From the NCBI GenBank assembly GCA_031256095.1, contig JAIRRG010000152.1:1-5279 (forward strand): a DNA stretch of 5,279 nucleotides. The letters run 5' to 3'. Below are positions 1-5,279 of this stretch, piece by piece. A model generated the notes under the pieces. That model saw nothing but the letters and a program-made list of their open reading frames with translations. It made no database searches and was not told where the DNA came from. Both the position numbers and the translations under genes were made by a program. This DNA comes from Desulfobulbaceae bacterium (GTDB lineage: Bacteria > Desulfobacterota > Desulfobulbia > Desulfobulbales > Desulfocapsaceae). Each line of letters starts with the position of its first letter. The first letter of the stretch is position 1.

Positions 1-713
1 AAGATGTCGGCATGACCGACATCACCTTTGGTTTCCATACGGCCATGGAGATTGCCACCGAGGCCGTCGACCGCTTGCATTCGACGGCGCACAGCCACCA
101 CCGCATCATCGTCGTCGAAATCATGGGCCACAATGCCGGCTGGCTGGCTTTGGGAGCCGGGGTCGCTGGCGGCGCCGACGTCATTTTGATCCCAGAAATT
201 CCCTACGACACGGAAAAAATCGCCGAAGCCATCCGCTGGCGGCAGCGGAATGGGCGGCCTTTTAGCATCGTCGCTGTCGCCGAAGGGGCGATTGCCATCC
301 AGGATTATACCATCTTGAACGAGATGAAAAAACGCAAGGATGCCGCCAAAAGCGAGGAGAAAAAACAAATCGCCGCCGAAATCGCCCTGTTCGAGGCCGG
401 GCGTCAGGGCAACACCCAGCGCCTTAGCCAGCAGTTGGAAAAACTGACCGGACTTGAAGCGCGCCTGACCATTTTGGGCCATCTCCAGCGCGGCGGCACA
501 CCGTCAGCCGCCGACCGCCTGCTGGCAACGCGCTTGGGCAGCGCCTGCGTCCGTTATTTTGAAGAAGGGCTGGCTGGTTATATGATTGCCAGCAAAGGCG
601 AGTCGTCGGAACCGGTGCCGCTCGAAGAGGTGATCGGCAAGAGGACCACGGTGCCGCTTGATCATAGCTGGGTCAATTGCGCCCGCCGGGTCAAAACCTG
701 TCTTGGCGATTGA
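1..713 (+). CDS. pfkA: 6-phosphofructokinase, C-terminal part (5' end outside the window)
   Basis: This enzyme phosphorylates fructose 6-phosphate to fructose 1,6-bisphosphate in glycolysis, in the cytosol. The reading frame is open from the first base, so the start lies upstream; 236 complete residues plus the stop are visible. Numbering from the first whole codon (base 3), I see TDITFGFHTA (5-14), which follows the catalytic TID-x-D loop, MGHNAGW (41-47), the PEIPYD motif (64-69), VAEGA (92-96) and the family signature around LGHLQRGGTPSAADR (158-172), which contributes sugar-phosphate binding. Between VAEGA and that signature lies a charged, probably helical insert (about 100-148) that the short E. 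coli PfkA lacks. Such longer forms occur among ATP- and pyrophosphate-dependent group III enzymes. The residues that decide ATP versus PPi use lie upstream of the window, so the donor is open and 'pfp' would be an alternative name. The downstream neighbour lgt is convergent, so this gene is not in its operon. Confidence 0.95.
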   Translation, partial: DVGMTDITFGFHTAMEIATEAVDRLHSTAHSHHRIIVVEIMGHNAGWLALGAGVAGGADVILIPEIPYDTEKIAEAIRWRQRNGRPFSIVAVAEGAIAIQDYTILNEMKKRKDAAKSEEKKQIAAEIALFEAGRQGNTQRLSQQLEKLTGLEARLTILGHLQRGGTPSAADRLLATRLGSACVRYFEEGLAGYMIASKGESSEPVPLEEVIGKRTTVPLDHSWVNCARRVKTCLGD

Positions 714-773
714 TGATATTTGCCAGGCAAAGCCGTCCTCTGACATCCGGCTTCGGCGTGATGAGGGGTCCGC

Positions 774-1586
774 TTACCGGGCTGCCATGCCTCGCCTTCG
801 GCGCCACCAGATGACTAGGCCGCCGAGAATCATGCAGCCGCTTAACAGCTGCCCCATGGTGACAAAGTCAAAAAGAAAGCCCAACTGCGCGTCTGGCTGG
901 CGAAAGTTTTCGACAAATATGCGGATCAGGCCGTAGCCGATAAGGAAAAGGGCGGCGATTGCTCCGTGCGGCCAGCCGCGATGCGGCCAGCGTCCCTGCC
1001 AGGTTTTTTCCCGGTTCAGCCACAAAATGACGAACAGTAGCGCCCCTTCGAGCAGAACTTCATAAATCTGCGACGGATGCCGCGGCAGCGGCCCGCCGTC
1101 GGGGAAAACCATCGCCCACGGGACATCGGTGACCCGCCCATACAGCTCGCCGTTCAAAAAATTGCCAATCCTGCCCAAACCCAACCCAATCGGCGCCGTG
1201 GCCGCGTAAAAATCGGCGGTAATCCAAAAGTCGAGACGGTAGTGGCGGCAGAACCACAGACCAGACAGGAGCAAAGCCAGGCAGGCGCCATGAAACGACA
1301 TGCCGCCTTGCCAGGTGGCTACTATTTCCGCCGGGTGGCTGAAATAGTAGCCTGGATTATAAAACAGCACGTAGCCGAGGCGCCCGCCGGCGATCACTGA
1401 CAGGATTAGCACCAGGTTCAGGTTATCAAAACGGGCGGCCAACGCCTCTTGCCGGTGTTTCACTATCTGCCTTTGCACCAGCAGGTAGCTGGCGATGAAA
1501 CCAAGCACATACATTAATCCGTACCAGCGGATAGCTACGGGGCCGACACTGAAAATCACCGGATCTATTTGCGGATAGGTAAGCAT
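774..1586 (-). CDS. lgt: Prolipoprotein diacylglyceryl transferase Lgt
   Basis: Lgt transfers the diacylglyceryl group of phosphatidylglycerol to the lipobox cysteine of prolipoproteins, the first step of lipoprotein maturation in the inner membrane. The 270-residue product is full length for the family. Visible landmarks are the N-terminal IDPVIFSVGPVAIRWYGLMY (7-26), GGRLGYVLFYN (67-77), GGMSFHG with the essential His99 (E. coli His103), the Lgt signature GRIGNFLNGELYGR (138-151) with Arg139, Asn142 and Glu147, LPRHPSQIYE (167-176), and IRIFVENFRQPDAQ (221-234) with Arg222 (E. coli Arg239). Several hydrophobic stretches fit the seven-helix membrane fold, and the C-terminus is basic (WWRRRR). 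The start is the ATG at 1584-1586, 2 bp after the mnmG stop, with a GAGGGG ribosome binding site inside the end of mnmG. Translation is therefore probably coupled to mnmG. The residue after His99-Gly is Ala where E. coli has Gly, a mild change. Confidence 0.98.
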   Translation of the reverse strand: MLTYPQIDPVIFSVGPVAIRWYGLMYVLGFIASYLLVQRQIVKHRQEALAARFDNLNLVLILSVIAGGRLGYVLFYNPGYYFSHPAEIVATWQGGMSFHGACLALLLSGLWFCRHYRLDFWITADFYAATAPIGLGLGRIGNFLNGELYGRVTDVPWAMVFPDGGPLPRHPSQIYEVLLEGALLFVILWLNREKTWQGRWPHRGWPHGAIAALFLIGYGLIRIFVENFRQPDAQLGFLFDFVTMGQLLSGCMILGGLVIWWRRRRGMAAR

Positions 1587-1588
1587 AT

Positions 1589-3472
1589 TCAGCCCCTCAG
1601 GCGCCGCAGGTGCACCTGCAAAATGGCGATTGCCGCCGGGGTGATCCCGGAGATGCGTGATGCCTGCCCGAGTGAGGCTGGGCGGACATGGCTCAGCTTT
1701 TCCACCACTTCGTTCGATAGGCCGGGTAGGGAGCGATAGTCAATTTCGTCGGGCAATTTCATATTTTCCATCTTCTTGAATCGGGCCACTTGCTCGGCCT
1801 GGCGGTCGATATAACCGCTAAACTTGATGGTGAGCCGCGCCTCTTCACCCACTGCCCGCTCCGATAAATGCCGTAAACGGGCGCGGATGTCATCATTGAG
1901 CGGCAGGCTGGCTATGGCCGCCAAATCGAGTTCCGGGCGCCGCAGCAGATCGGCCAGCGCCGTCTTTTGCTTCAATGGGGCGCTGCCCAGGGTGGCAAGC
2001 GCCGCGTCCATTTCCGCCGACGCCTTGACTTCCTGGTTGTGTAAAAAGGCCAGCGCTGCCGTAAGCTCTTCTTGCCTTTGCAGAAATTTTTCATAACGCT
2101 TTGGCGGTAACAGGCCAATTTGATGGCCTTTTTCGCACAGGCGCAGGTCGGCGTTGTCTTCGCGCAGCAGGAGCCGGTATTCGGCGCGGCTGGTGAAGAG
2201 CCTATACGGTTCCCTCGTGCCTAAAGTGACAAGATCGTCAATTAAAACACCAATATAGGCTTCAGAGCGGTCCAAAATGAACGGTTCTTTGTTGTCGATG
2301 AAGCGGGCGGCGTTGACGCCAGCGATGAGGCCCTGCGCCGCCGCCTCTTCGTAGCCGGAAGTGCCGTTGATCTGGCCGGCGAGGAAGAGGCCCTTTATTT
2401 TCTTGGTTTCCAGCGATGGCCACAGCTCCAGTGGATCGACATAATCGTATTCGATGGCGTAGCCGGGACGGATAATTGCCGCTCTTTCCAAGCCCTTGAT
2501 GCTTCTGACCATCTCAATCTGGGTAGCAAATGGCAAACTGGTTGGCAAGCCATTCGGATAGACTTCCGTGGTGTCGAGGCCCTCTGGCTCAAGGAAAATC
2601 TGGTGCCGGGTCTTTTCTGGAAAGCGCATCACCTTGTCTTCAATCGACGGACAATAGCGGGCGCCGATGCCTTCAATGATGCCGGCATAAAGCGGCGAGC
2701 CGGCGATGTCGCGGCGGATGATGGCGTGTGTCGTTTCGTTGGTGTAGGTGATATGGCAGGGCCGCTGCGGCAGCGTATAACGTCCCTCGGAAGCAAAAGA
2801 AAAATGAGTCGGCGGCTGGTCGCTGTGCTGGACTTCCAAATCGCTGTAATCAATAGTTTTGGCGTCGAGACGCGGCACGGTGCCGGTTTTCATGCGCCCG
2901 ACACTGAATCCCGCCTCCCGCAACCAGGCAGCCAGACCAAGAGATGGCGCGTCGCCAAGACGCCCGGCGGCGAAATGGTTGAGGCCGATGTGGACCAGGC
3001 CGTGCAAAAAAGTGCCGGTGGCAATGACCACGGCCCGGCAAAGGATGGCCTCTTCAAGAGAGGTGACCACTCCGGCGACCTGGCTGTTTTTCACCACGAC
3101 CCTTTCAATGGCCGTCTGGCGGATCGACAGATTTTCCTGGCGCTCCAGTACCGATTTCAGGCGCAGACGGTAGAGCAGCCGGTCGGCCTGGGCCCGTGAT
3201 GAGCGCACGGCCAAGCCTTTACTGGTATTGAGGCGGCGGAACTGGATTGAGGTGGCGTCGATGTTGATGGCCATTTCGCCGCCGAGGGCGTCGATTTCCC
3301 GTACCAGATGGCCTTTGGCCAGGCCGCCAATCGCCGGGTTACAGGACATGGCGCCGATGGTGTCGGCGTTGATCACCGCGACCATGGTATTGAAACCAAG
3401 ACGGGCGCAGGCCAGCGCCGCCTCGCAGCCGGCGTGCCCGGCGCCGATGACGACAATATCAAATTCGCGCAT
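1589..3472 (-). CDS. mnmG: tRNA uridine-5-carboxymethylaminomethyl modification enzyme MnmG (GidA)
   Basis: MnmG is the FAD-dependent partner of the GTPase MnmE. Together they install the (carboxymethyl)aminomethyl group at C5 of the wobble uridine (U34) of certain tRNAs, in the cytosol. The 627-residue length matches E. coli MnmG (about 629). I see the Rossmann FAD motif VIGAGHAGCEAA (8-19), MSCNPAIGGLAKGH (42-55) with conserved Cys44, the first GidA signature around GARYCPSIEDKVMRF (270-284) with the second conserved Cys274, and the second signature AGQINGTSGYEEAAAQG (365-381). The C-terminal helical domain, which binds MnmE and tRNA, includes DEIDYRSLPGLSNE and ends in a basic HLRRLRG tail. 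The start is the only usable ATG: an in-frame TAA lies seven codons upstream. No clear Shine-Dalgarno sequence precedes it (CCACCACCC). The gene is divergent from rpmH and probably cotranscribed with lgt. No mnmE is visible in the window. Confidence 0.99.
   Translation of the reverse strand: MREFDIVVIGAGHAGCEAALACARLGFNTMVAVINADTIGAMSCNPAIGGLAKGHLVREIDALGGEMAINIDATSIQFRRLNTSKGLAVRSSRAQADRLLYRLRLKSVLERQENLSIRQTAIERVVVKNSQVAGVVTSLEEAILCRAVVIATGTFLHGLVHIGLNHFAAGRLGDAPSLGLAAWLREAGFSVGRMKTGTVPRLDAKTIDYSDLEVQHSDQPPTHFSFASEGRYTLPQRPCHITYTNETTHAIIRRDIAGSPLYAGIIEGIGARYCPSIEDKVMRFPEKTRHQIFLEPEGLDTTEVYPNGLPTSLPFATQIEMVRSIKGLERAAIIRPGYAIEYDYVDPLELWPSLETKKIKGLFLAGQINGTSGYEEAAAQGLIAGVNAARFIDNKEPFILDRSEAYIGVLIDDLVTLGTREPYRLFTSRAEYRLLLREDNADLRLCEKGHQIGLLPPKRYEKFLQRQEELTAALAFLHNQEVKASAEMDAALATLGSAPLKQKTALADLLRRPELDLAAIASLPLNDDIRARLRHLSERAVGEEARLTIKFSGYIDRQAEQVARFKKMENMKLPDEIDYRSLPGLSNEVVEKLSHVRPASLGQASRISGITPAAIAILQVHLRRLRG
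1593..1598 (-). promoter_or_regulatory. Ribosome binding site of lgt inside the mnmG 3' end
   Basis: On the minus strand the bases read GAGGGG, six bases before the lgt ATG (1584-1586). They lie within the last codons of mnmG, which fixes the lgt start and supports translational coupling of the two genes. Confidence 0.75.
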
Positions 3473-3592
3473 GGGTGGTGGATAGCAAAATTATTGCCCC
3501 GACACTTACAGTCAGGACGTCGAAATTTATTAAACTAGCATGGTTCGCGGCCCCAGCGCAAGCAAGCATGGATCTGGAGGCTTTGGCATGTT

Positions 3593-3621
3593 GTGAAAAC
3601 TGTTTGCTGGTGTCTTATAAT
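3593..3621 (+). promoter_or_regulatory. Candidate upstream sigma-70 promoter toward rpmH (P1)
   Basis: A perfect TATAAT -10 hexamer lies at 3616-3621. Seventeen bases before it is GTGAAA (3593-3598), which matches four of six bases of TTGACA. It faces the rpmH operon from about 190 bp upstream. The -10 match is strong, the -35 modest; no transcript data are available. Confidence 0.45.
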
Positions 3622-3676
3622 CTGTTGGAATCATTTTTAGAAATTGGAATACAACGTCCATTTGCCGCGAAACTGT

Positions 3677-3706
3677 TTGACACGTGAGCAATGATACGAG
3701 TACTAT
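3677..3706 (+). promoter_or_regulatory. Candidate proximal sigma-70 promoter toward rpmH (P2)
   Basis: A perfect TTGACA -35 hexamer lies at 3677-3682 and is followed after 18 bases by TACTAT (3701-3706), four of six matches to TATAAT, in an AT-rich stretch. Initiation here would give an rpmH leader of roughly 95 bases. The short palindromes CACGTG (3681-3686) and TATTAATA (3704-3711) overlap the element; whether they are operators is unknown. It is the best-placed promoter for the rpmH-rnpA-yidD-yidC operon. Confidence 0.5.
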
Positions 3707-3746
3707 TAATAACTTATCAATCTATTGGGCGGCCTTTCAGTATGGC

Positions 3747-3795
3747 GTTCGCCCCTATGTATTTGTATTTTTATCCCGCTTGATGGCGGGCGAAC
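3747..3795 (+). repeat. Inverted repeat in the presumed rpmH leader
   Basis: GTTCGCCC (3747-3754) and GGGCGAAC (3788-3795) are a perfect 8-bp inverted repeat separated by 33 bases, ending directly at the rpmH Shine-Dalgarno sequence. The right arm overlaps a smaller hairpin, CCCGC (3775-3779) with GCGGG (3786-3790). The left arm can instead pair with GGGCG (3727-3731). The alternatives exclude each other. No U-run follows, so it is not an intrinsic terminator. A role in controlling rpmH translation is inference. Confidence 0.55.
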
Positions 3796-3799
3796 AGGA
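3796..3799 (+). promoter_or_regulatory. Ribosome binding site of rpmH
   Basis: AGGA lies eight bases before the rpmH ATG (3808-3810) and directly abuts the right arm of the leader inverted repeat, so folding of the leader could affect its access. Confidence 0.6.
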
Positions 3800-3807
3800 A
3801 TCGCATC

Positions 3808-3945
3808 ATGAGTAAAAGAACCTTTCAACCCAGTCAGTTAAAACGCAAACGCGCCCACGGTTTCCGCGCTCGCATGAAAACCTGTGGCGGCCGGGCGGTG
3901 ATCAATGCCCGCCGCGCCCATGGCCGGCAACGTCTTTCCGCCTGA
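3808..3945 (+). CDS. rpmH: 50S ribosomal protein L34
   Basis: This 45-codon gene encodes bacterial L34, a small, very basic protein of the large ribosomal subunit. The sequence starts MSKRTFQPSQLKRKRAHGF and continues RARMKTCGGRAVINARRAHGR, ending QRLSA. That is the family pattern (TFQPS, KRKRxHGFRxRM, GGRxVxxxRRxxGRxxL) over its whole length, so the gene is intact. About a third of the residues are Lys or Arg. The start is the ATG at 3808 with AGGA eight bases before it. It is the first gene of the operon with rnpA, and its 3' end overlaps the likely rnpA start. Cys26 sits where many homologues have another residue and has no obvious role. This order (rpmH then rnpA) is the standard one in bacteria. 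Confidence 0.97.
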   Translation: MSKRTFQPSQLKRKRAHGFRARMKTCGGRAVINARRAHGRQRLSA

Positions 3946-4303
3946 GTCCTTGGCCGATTTTTCTTTTCCCAGGAATTGTCGCCTGAGAAAATCCAGTGAT
4001 TATGCCCGCGTTTACGCCAAAGGCCTGCGCCGTCATGGCGCTGGCCTGACTCTTGTTACTGCCGAAACCGGGCCGGGTCATCCGTCTCGCTTCGGCATCA
4101 GTGTGCATCGGAAAATCCGGGGAGCCTGCGTGCGCAATCGCATTAAGCGGATATGCCGGGAAGCTTTTCGCCTGCACCGCGATGTTTTTCCCGCCGGAAG
4201 CGACATGGTGCTGACGGTGAAGCCGGATTTCGCCTGCGCCTCACCTAAGGAAGTGGCGATGGCGGTGCGCCGCATGGAGGAGAACAGAAGATGGGAAAAA
4301 TGA
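3905..4303 (+). CDS. rnpA: Ribonuclease P protein component RnpA
   Basis: RnpA is the protein subunit that binds RNase P RNA and the 5' leader of precursor tRNA, aiding tRNA 5' maturation. The signature RNRIKRICREAFR is at residues 78-90. Before it lie the usual N-terminal pattern FPRNCRLRKSSDYARVYAKG (21-40) and FGISVHRKIRGACVRNR. After it comes the typical PAGSDMVLTVKP (96-107), and the length of 110-130 residues is normal. The start is uncertain. The ATG at 3905, chosen here, gives 132 residues and overlaps rpmH by 41 bases, with a weak GGTGA upstream. An in-frame ATG at 3920 would still overlap. A TTG at 3950, 4 bases after the rpmH stop, would begin with LADFSFPR and give the N-terminus closest to the family norm, but has no ribosome binding site. 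All options suggest translational coupling with rpmH. The 3' end overlaps yidD. Confidence 0.95.
   Translation: MPAAPMAGNVFPPESLADFSFPRNCRLRKSSDYARVYAKGLRRHGAGLTLVTAETGPGHPSRFGISVHRKIRGACVRNRIKRICREAFRLHRDVFPAGSDMVLTVKPDFACASPKEVAMAVRRMEENRRWEK
4276..4282 (+). promoter_or_regulatory. Ribosome binding site of yidD
   Basis: GGAGGAG, an almost ideal Shine-Dalgarno sequence, lies within the end of rnpA, eight bases before the ATG at 4291. It favours that start over the in-frame ATGs at 4300 and 4309. Confidence 0.8.
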
Positions 4304-4527
4304 ATATCATGGCTTGGCCGCGCCTGACGGTGCTTGCCCTGCTGCGCTTCTACCGCGCCTGCGTCTCGCCATTTCTGCCACCGGCTTGCCGTTTTGAGCC
4401 GACCTGCTCCCGCTACATGATTGAGGCGGTCGGTAAATACGGCGCCGTCCGCGGCGTCTTTATGGGGCTGAGGCGGCTTCTGCGCTGTCATCCTTTTTCG
4501 CCGGGCGGCTACGACCCGGTTCGATGA
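4291..4527 (+). CDS. yidD: Membrane protein insertion efficiency factor YidD
   Basis: YidD is a small amphipathic inner-membrane-associated protein thought to assist insertion of membrane proteins together with YidC. The 78-residue product shows the family core: a hydrophobic N-terminal helix LTVLALLRFYRACVSPF (12-28), then CRFEPTCSRYMIEAV (33-47), and LRRLLRCHPFSPGGYDPV (60-77). The three conserved cysteines are at 33, 39 and 66. The end is short, stopping just after the DPV motif, as in many homologues. The ATG at 4291 is supported by a strong ribosome binding site and overlaps rnpA by 13 bases; the next in-frame ATG (4300) would form an ATGA overlap with the rnpA stop. The position between rnpA and yidC is the standard one for this gene. 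Confidence 0.96.
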   Translation: MGKMNIMAWPRLTVLALLRFYRACVSPFLPPACRFEPTCSRYMIEAVGKYGAVRGVFMGLRRLLRCHPFSPGGYDPVR

Positions 4528-4571
4528 AAGAAGTTTCAATCAGCAACCTTCTCCCGAAAATGGAATGAAGC

Positions 4572-5279
4572 ATGGATAATTTCCGGGTCCTTTTGGCTAT
4601 TGCCCTGTCAGTGGCCATTATTGTTGGCTATCAGTATTTTTTTATCGGTTCTTCGACTCCGCCTCCGGCCCAGCAGACCGCCGGTCCGGCGCAACCGTCC
4701 GCGTCAGCCACCACCCCGCCGGTCATGACGGCTCCGGCTTTGCCAAAATCCGTCTCTTCACCCCAACCGTCCACGGTTCCGCAAGCGGTTCCGCCTGCCA
4801 GGCTGGGACGGGATATCACGGTGCGCACCGATCTCTTCACCGCTGTTTTCTCGGAAAATGGCGCGGCTTTGAAAAGCCTGGCGCTCAACCGTTATAAAGA
4901 GAGCATCAAAAAGGATTCACCAGGCAAGGAATTGGTGACAAACACTCCCGAAGAAGGCTATCCGCTGAAATTTTCTTGGGGCGATCTGGTCGCCGACAAT
5001 CTCTTTTATCAGGCCGAGACGACTGGCCTCAACGTGGGCTCCGCGGCAAAAAATGCCGCCTTGGTCATGCGGGCCGAAGCTGGCAACGGCATTATCGTCG
5101 AGCGCCGCTATAACTTTGATAACGACAGCTATCTGTTTTCCGTTGATATTACCGTAAAAAACACCAGCGATCATCCAGTACAGGGTATTCCCAGCCTGAC
5201 CCAGATCAATCTGCCATTTGAGCGCCTCGACAATCCCGCCGATCGCTTCTTGTTCAAGGGGCCGATTGCCTTTATCAAC
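4572..5279 (+). CDS. yidC: Membrane protein insertase YidC, N-terminal part (3' end outside the window)
   Basis: YidC inserts and folds inner-membrane proteins, alone or with SecYEG. The first 236 residues are visible and the frame remains open to the window edge. Residues 4-24 (FRVLLAIALSVAIIVGYQYFF) form the first membrane helix that anchors Gram-negative YidC. A flexible linker rich in Pro, Ala, Ser and Thr follows (about 28-77). The periplasmic P1 beta-sandwich domain then begins with DITVRTDLFTAVFSENGAALKSLALNRYKE (81-110) and includes ELVTNTPEEGYPL and VERRYNFDNDSYLFSVDITVKN (177-198). The five-helix insertase core lies beyond the window. The ATG at 4572 is the only sensible start; a nearby ATG at 4565 is out of frame and closes after four codons. 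The ribosome binding site is weak (TGGA seven bases upstream). yidD ends 44 bases before, without a visible terminator, so the two are probably cotranscribed. Confidence 0.97.
   Translation, partial: MDNFRVLLAIALSVAIIVGYQYFFIGSSTPPPAQQTAGPAQPSASATTPPVMTAPALPKSVSSPQPSTVPQAVPPARLGRDITVRTDLFTAVFSENGAALKSLALNRYKESIKKDSPGKELVTNTPEEGYPLKFSWGDLVADNLFYQAETTGLNVGSAAKNAALVMRAEAGNGIIVERRYNFDNDSYLFSVDITVKNTSDHPVQGIPSLTQINLPFERLDNPADRFLFKGPIAFIN

Larger units (their letters stand above)
3473..3807. other. 335-bp divergent intergenic region between mnmG and rpmH
   Basis: This is the only long non-coding stretch. It is clearly more AT-rich than the flanking genes, especially around 3521-3536 and 3691-3720. 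It must hold the promoters of both divergent operons. On the + strand I find two sigma-70-like promoter candidates toward rpmH and inverted repeats in the presumed leader. I find no convincing promoter for mnmG on the minus strand; the best -10-like hexamers (AATAAT at 3490-3495 and TTTAAT at 3529-3534, minus strand) lack a good -35 at proper spacing. A 7-base direct repeat, TTGGAAT, occurs at 3625-3631 and 3644-3650. One DnaA-box-like 9-mer (7 of 9 matches) lies at 3477-3485, too little to call an origin. No tRNA or known riboswitch was recognised. Confidence 0.7.

Noticed and set aside
714..773. Intrinsic terminator between pfkA and lgt
   Set aside because: A 6-bp stem is possible (AAGCCG 730-735 with CGGCTT 748-753), but the loop is 12 bases, the stem weak and no T-run follows on either strand.
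2603..3199. 198-residue + strand open frame inside mnmG
   Set aside because: It is antisense to conserved MnmG sequence, has no recognisable domain and reflects codon bias of the true gene.
3475..3687. 70-residue + strand open frame in the mnmG-rpmH gap
   Set aside because: It starts at a GTG right at the mnmG start without a ribosome binding site, matches no family I know, and runs through the P1 promoter candidate into P2. Most likely a chance frame in the intergenic region.
3775..3790. CCCGC/GCGGG hairpin as a terminator or attenuator before rpmH
   Set aside because: Only five base pairs and followed by CGAACAGG, not a T-run, so it cannot act as a standard intrinsic terminator.
3473..3807. 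Chromosomal origin (oriC)
   Set aside because: Only one 7-of-9 DnaA-box match and a few 6-of-9 matches (for example near 3714 and 3771) were found, with no cluster and no adjacent dnaA. Location alone is not enough.
4078..4539. 153-residue minus-strand open frame across rnpA and yidD
   Set aside because: Both genes on the opposite strand have clear family motifs; this frame has none and is a shadow.
1..5279. Mobile element, defence system, CRISPR or other novel system
   Set aside because: Every long stretch is explained by known core genes; no transposase, terminal repeats, repeat array or unexplained gene was seen.

Overview
The window is an ordinary core-genome segment from a Gram-negative (diderm) bacterium, moderately GC-rich, with seven recognisable housekeeping genes and no mobile element, CRISPR array, rRNA or tRNA. 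A diderm host is suggested by Lgt, by a YidC with an N-terminal membrane anchor plus periplasmic P1 domain, and by the L34/RnpA/YidD/YidC cluster. The residue style of YidC, RnpA and the phosphofructokinase reminded me of Desulfobacterota (the former deltaproteobacteria) or another proteobacterial lineage. This is memory-based inference and I would not place it more precisely.

Layout. Positions 1-713 (+) hold the C-terminal part of a 6-phosphofructokinase whose N-terminus lies before the window. It converges on lgt (774-1586, -) across a 60-bp gap. lgt is the downstream partner of mnmG (1589-3472, -). The two are only 2 bp apart and the lgt ribosome binding site lies inside the end of mnmG. 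A 335-bp AT-richer intergenic region (3473-3807) separates mnmG from a divergent operon on the + strand: rpmH (3808-3945), rnpA (about 3905-4303), yidD (4291-4527) and yidC (4572 to beyond 5279). The gap carries two promoter-like elements pointing to rpmH and inverted repeats in the presumed rpmH leader.

How the genes work together. rpmH-rnpA-yidD-yidC is the classical gene set for ribosomal protein L34, the protein subunit of RNase P, a small membrane-insertion factor and the YidC insertase, packed with overlapping reading frames. mnmG (tRNA wobble uridine modification) often lies downstream of this set, after mnmE. Here it is instead divergent from rpmH and paired with lgt (lipoprotein maturation). 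This is a rearranged version of the origin-proximal neighbourhood, but I found no convincing cluster of DnaA boxes.

I do not see an undescribed biological system here. The points most worth checking are the rpmH leader structure, the rpmH/rnpA overlap and rnpA start, the divergent mnmG-lgt arrangement, and the phosphoryl donor of the phosphofructokinase.
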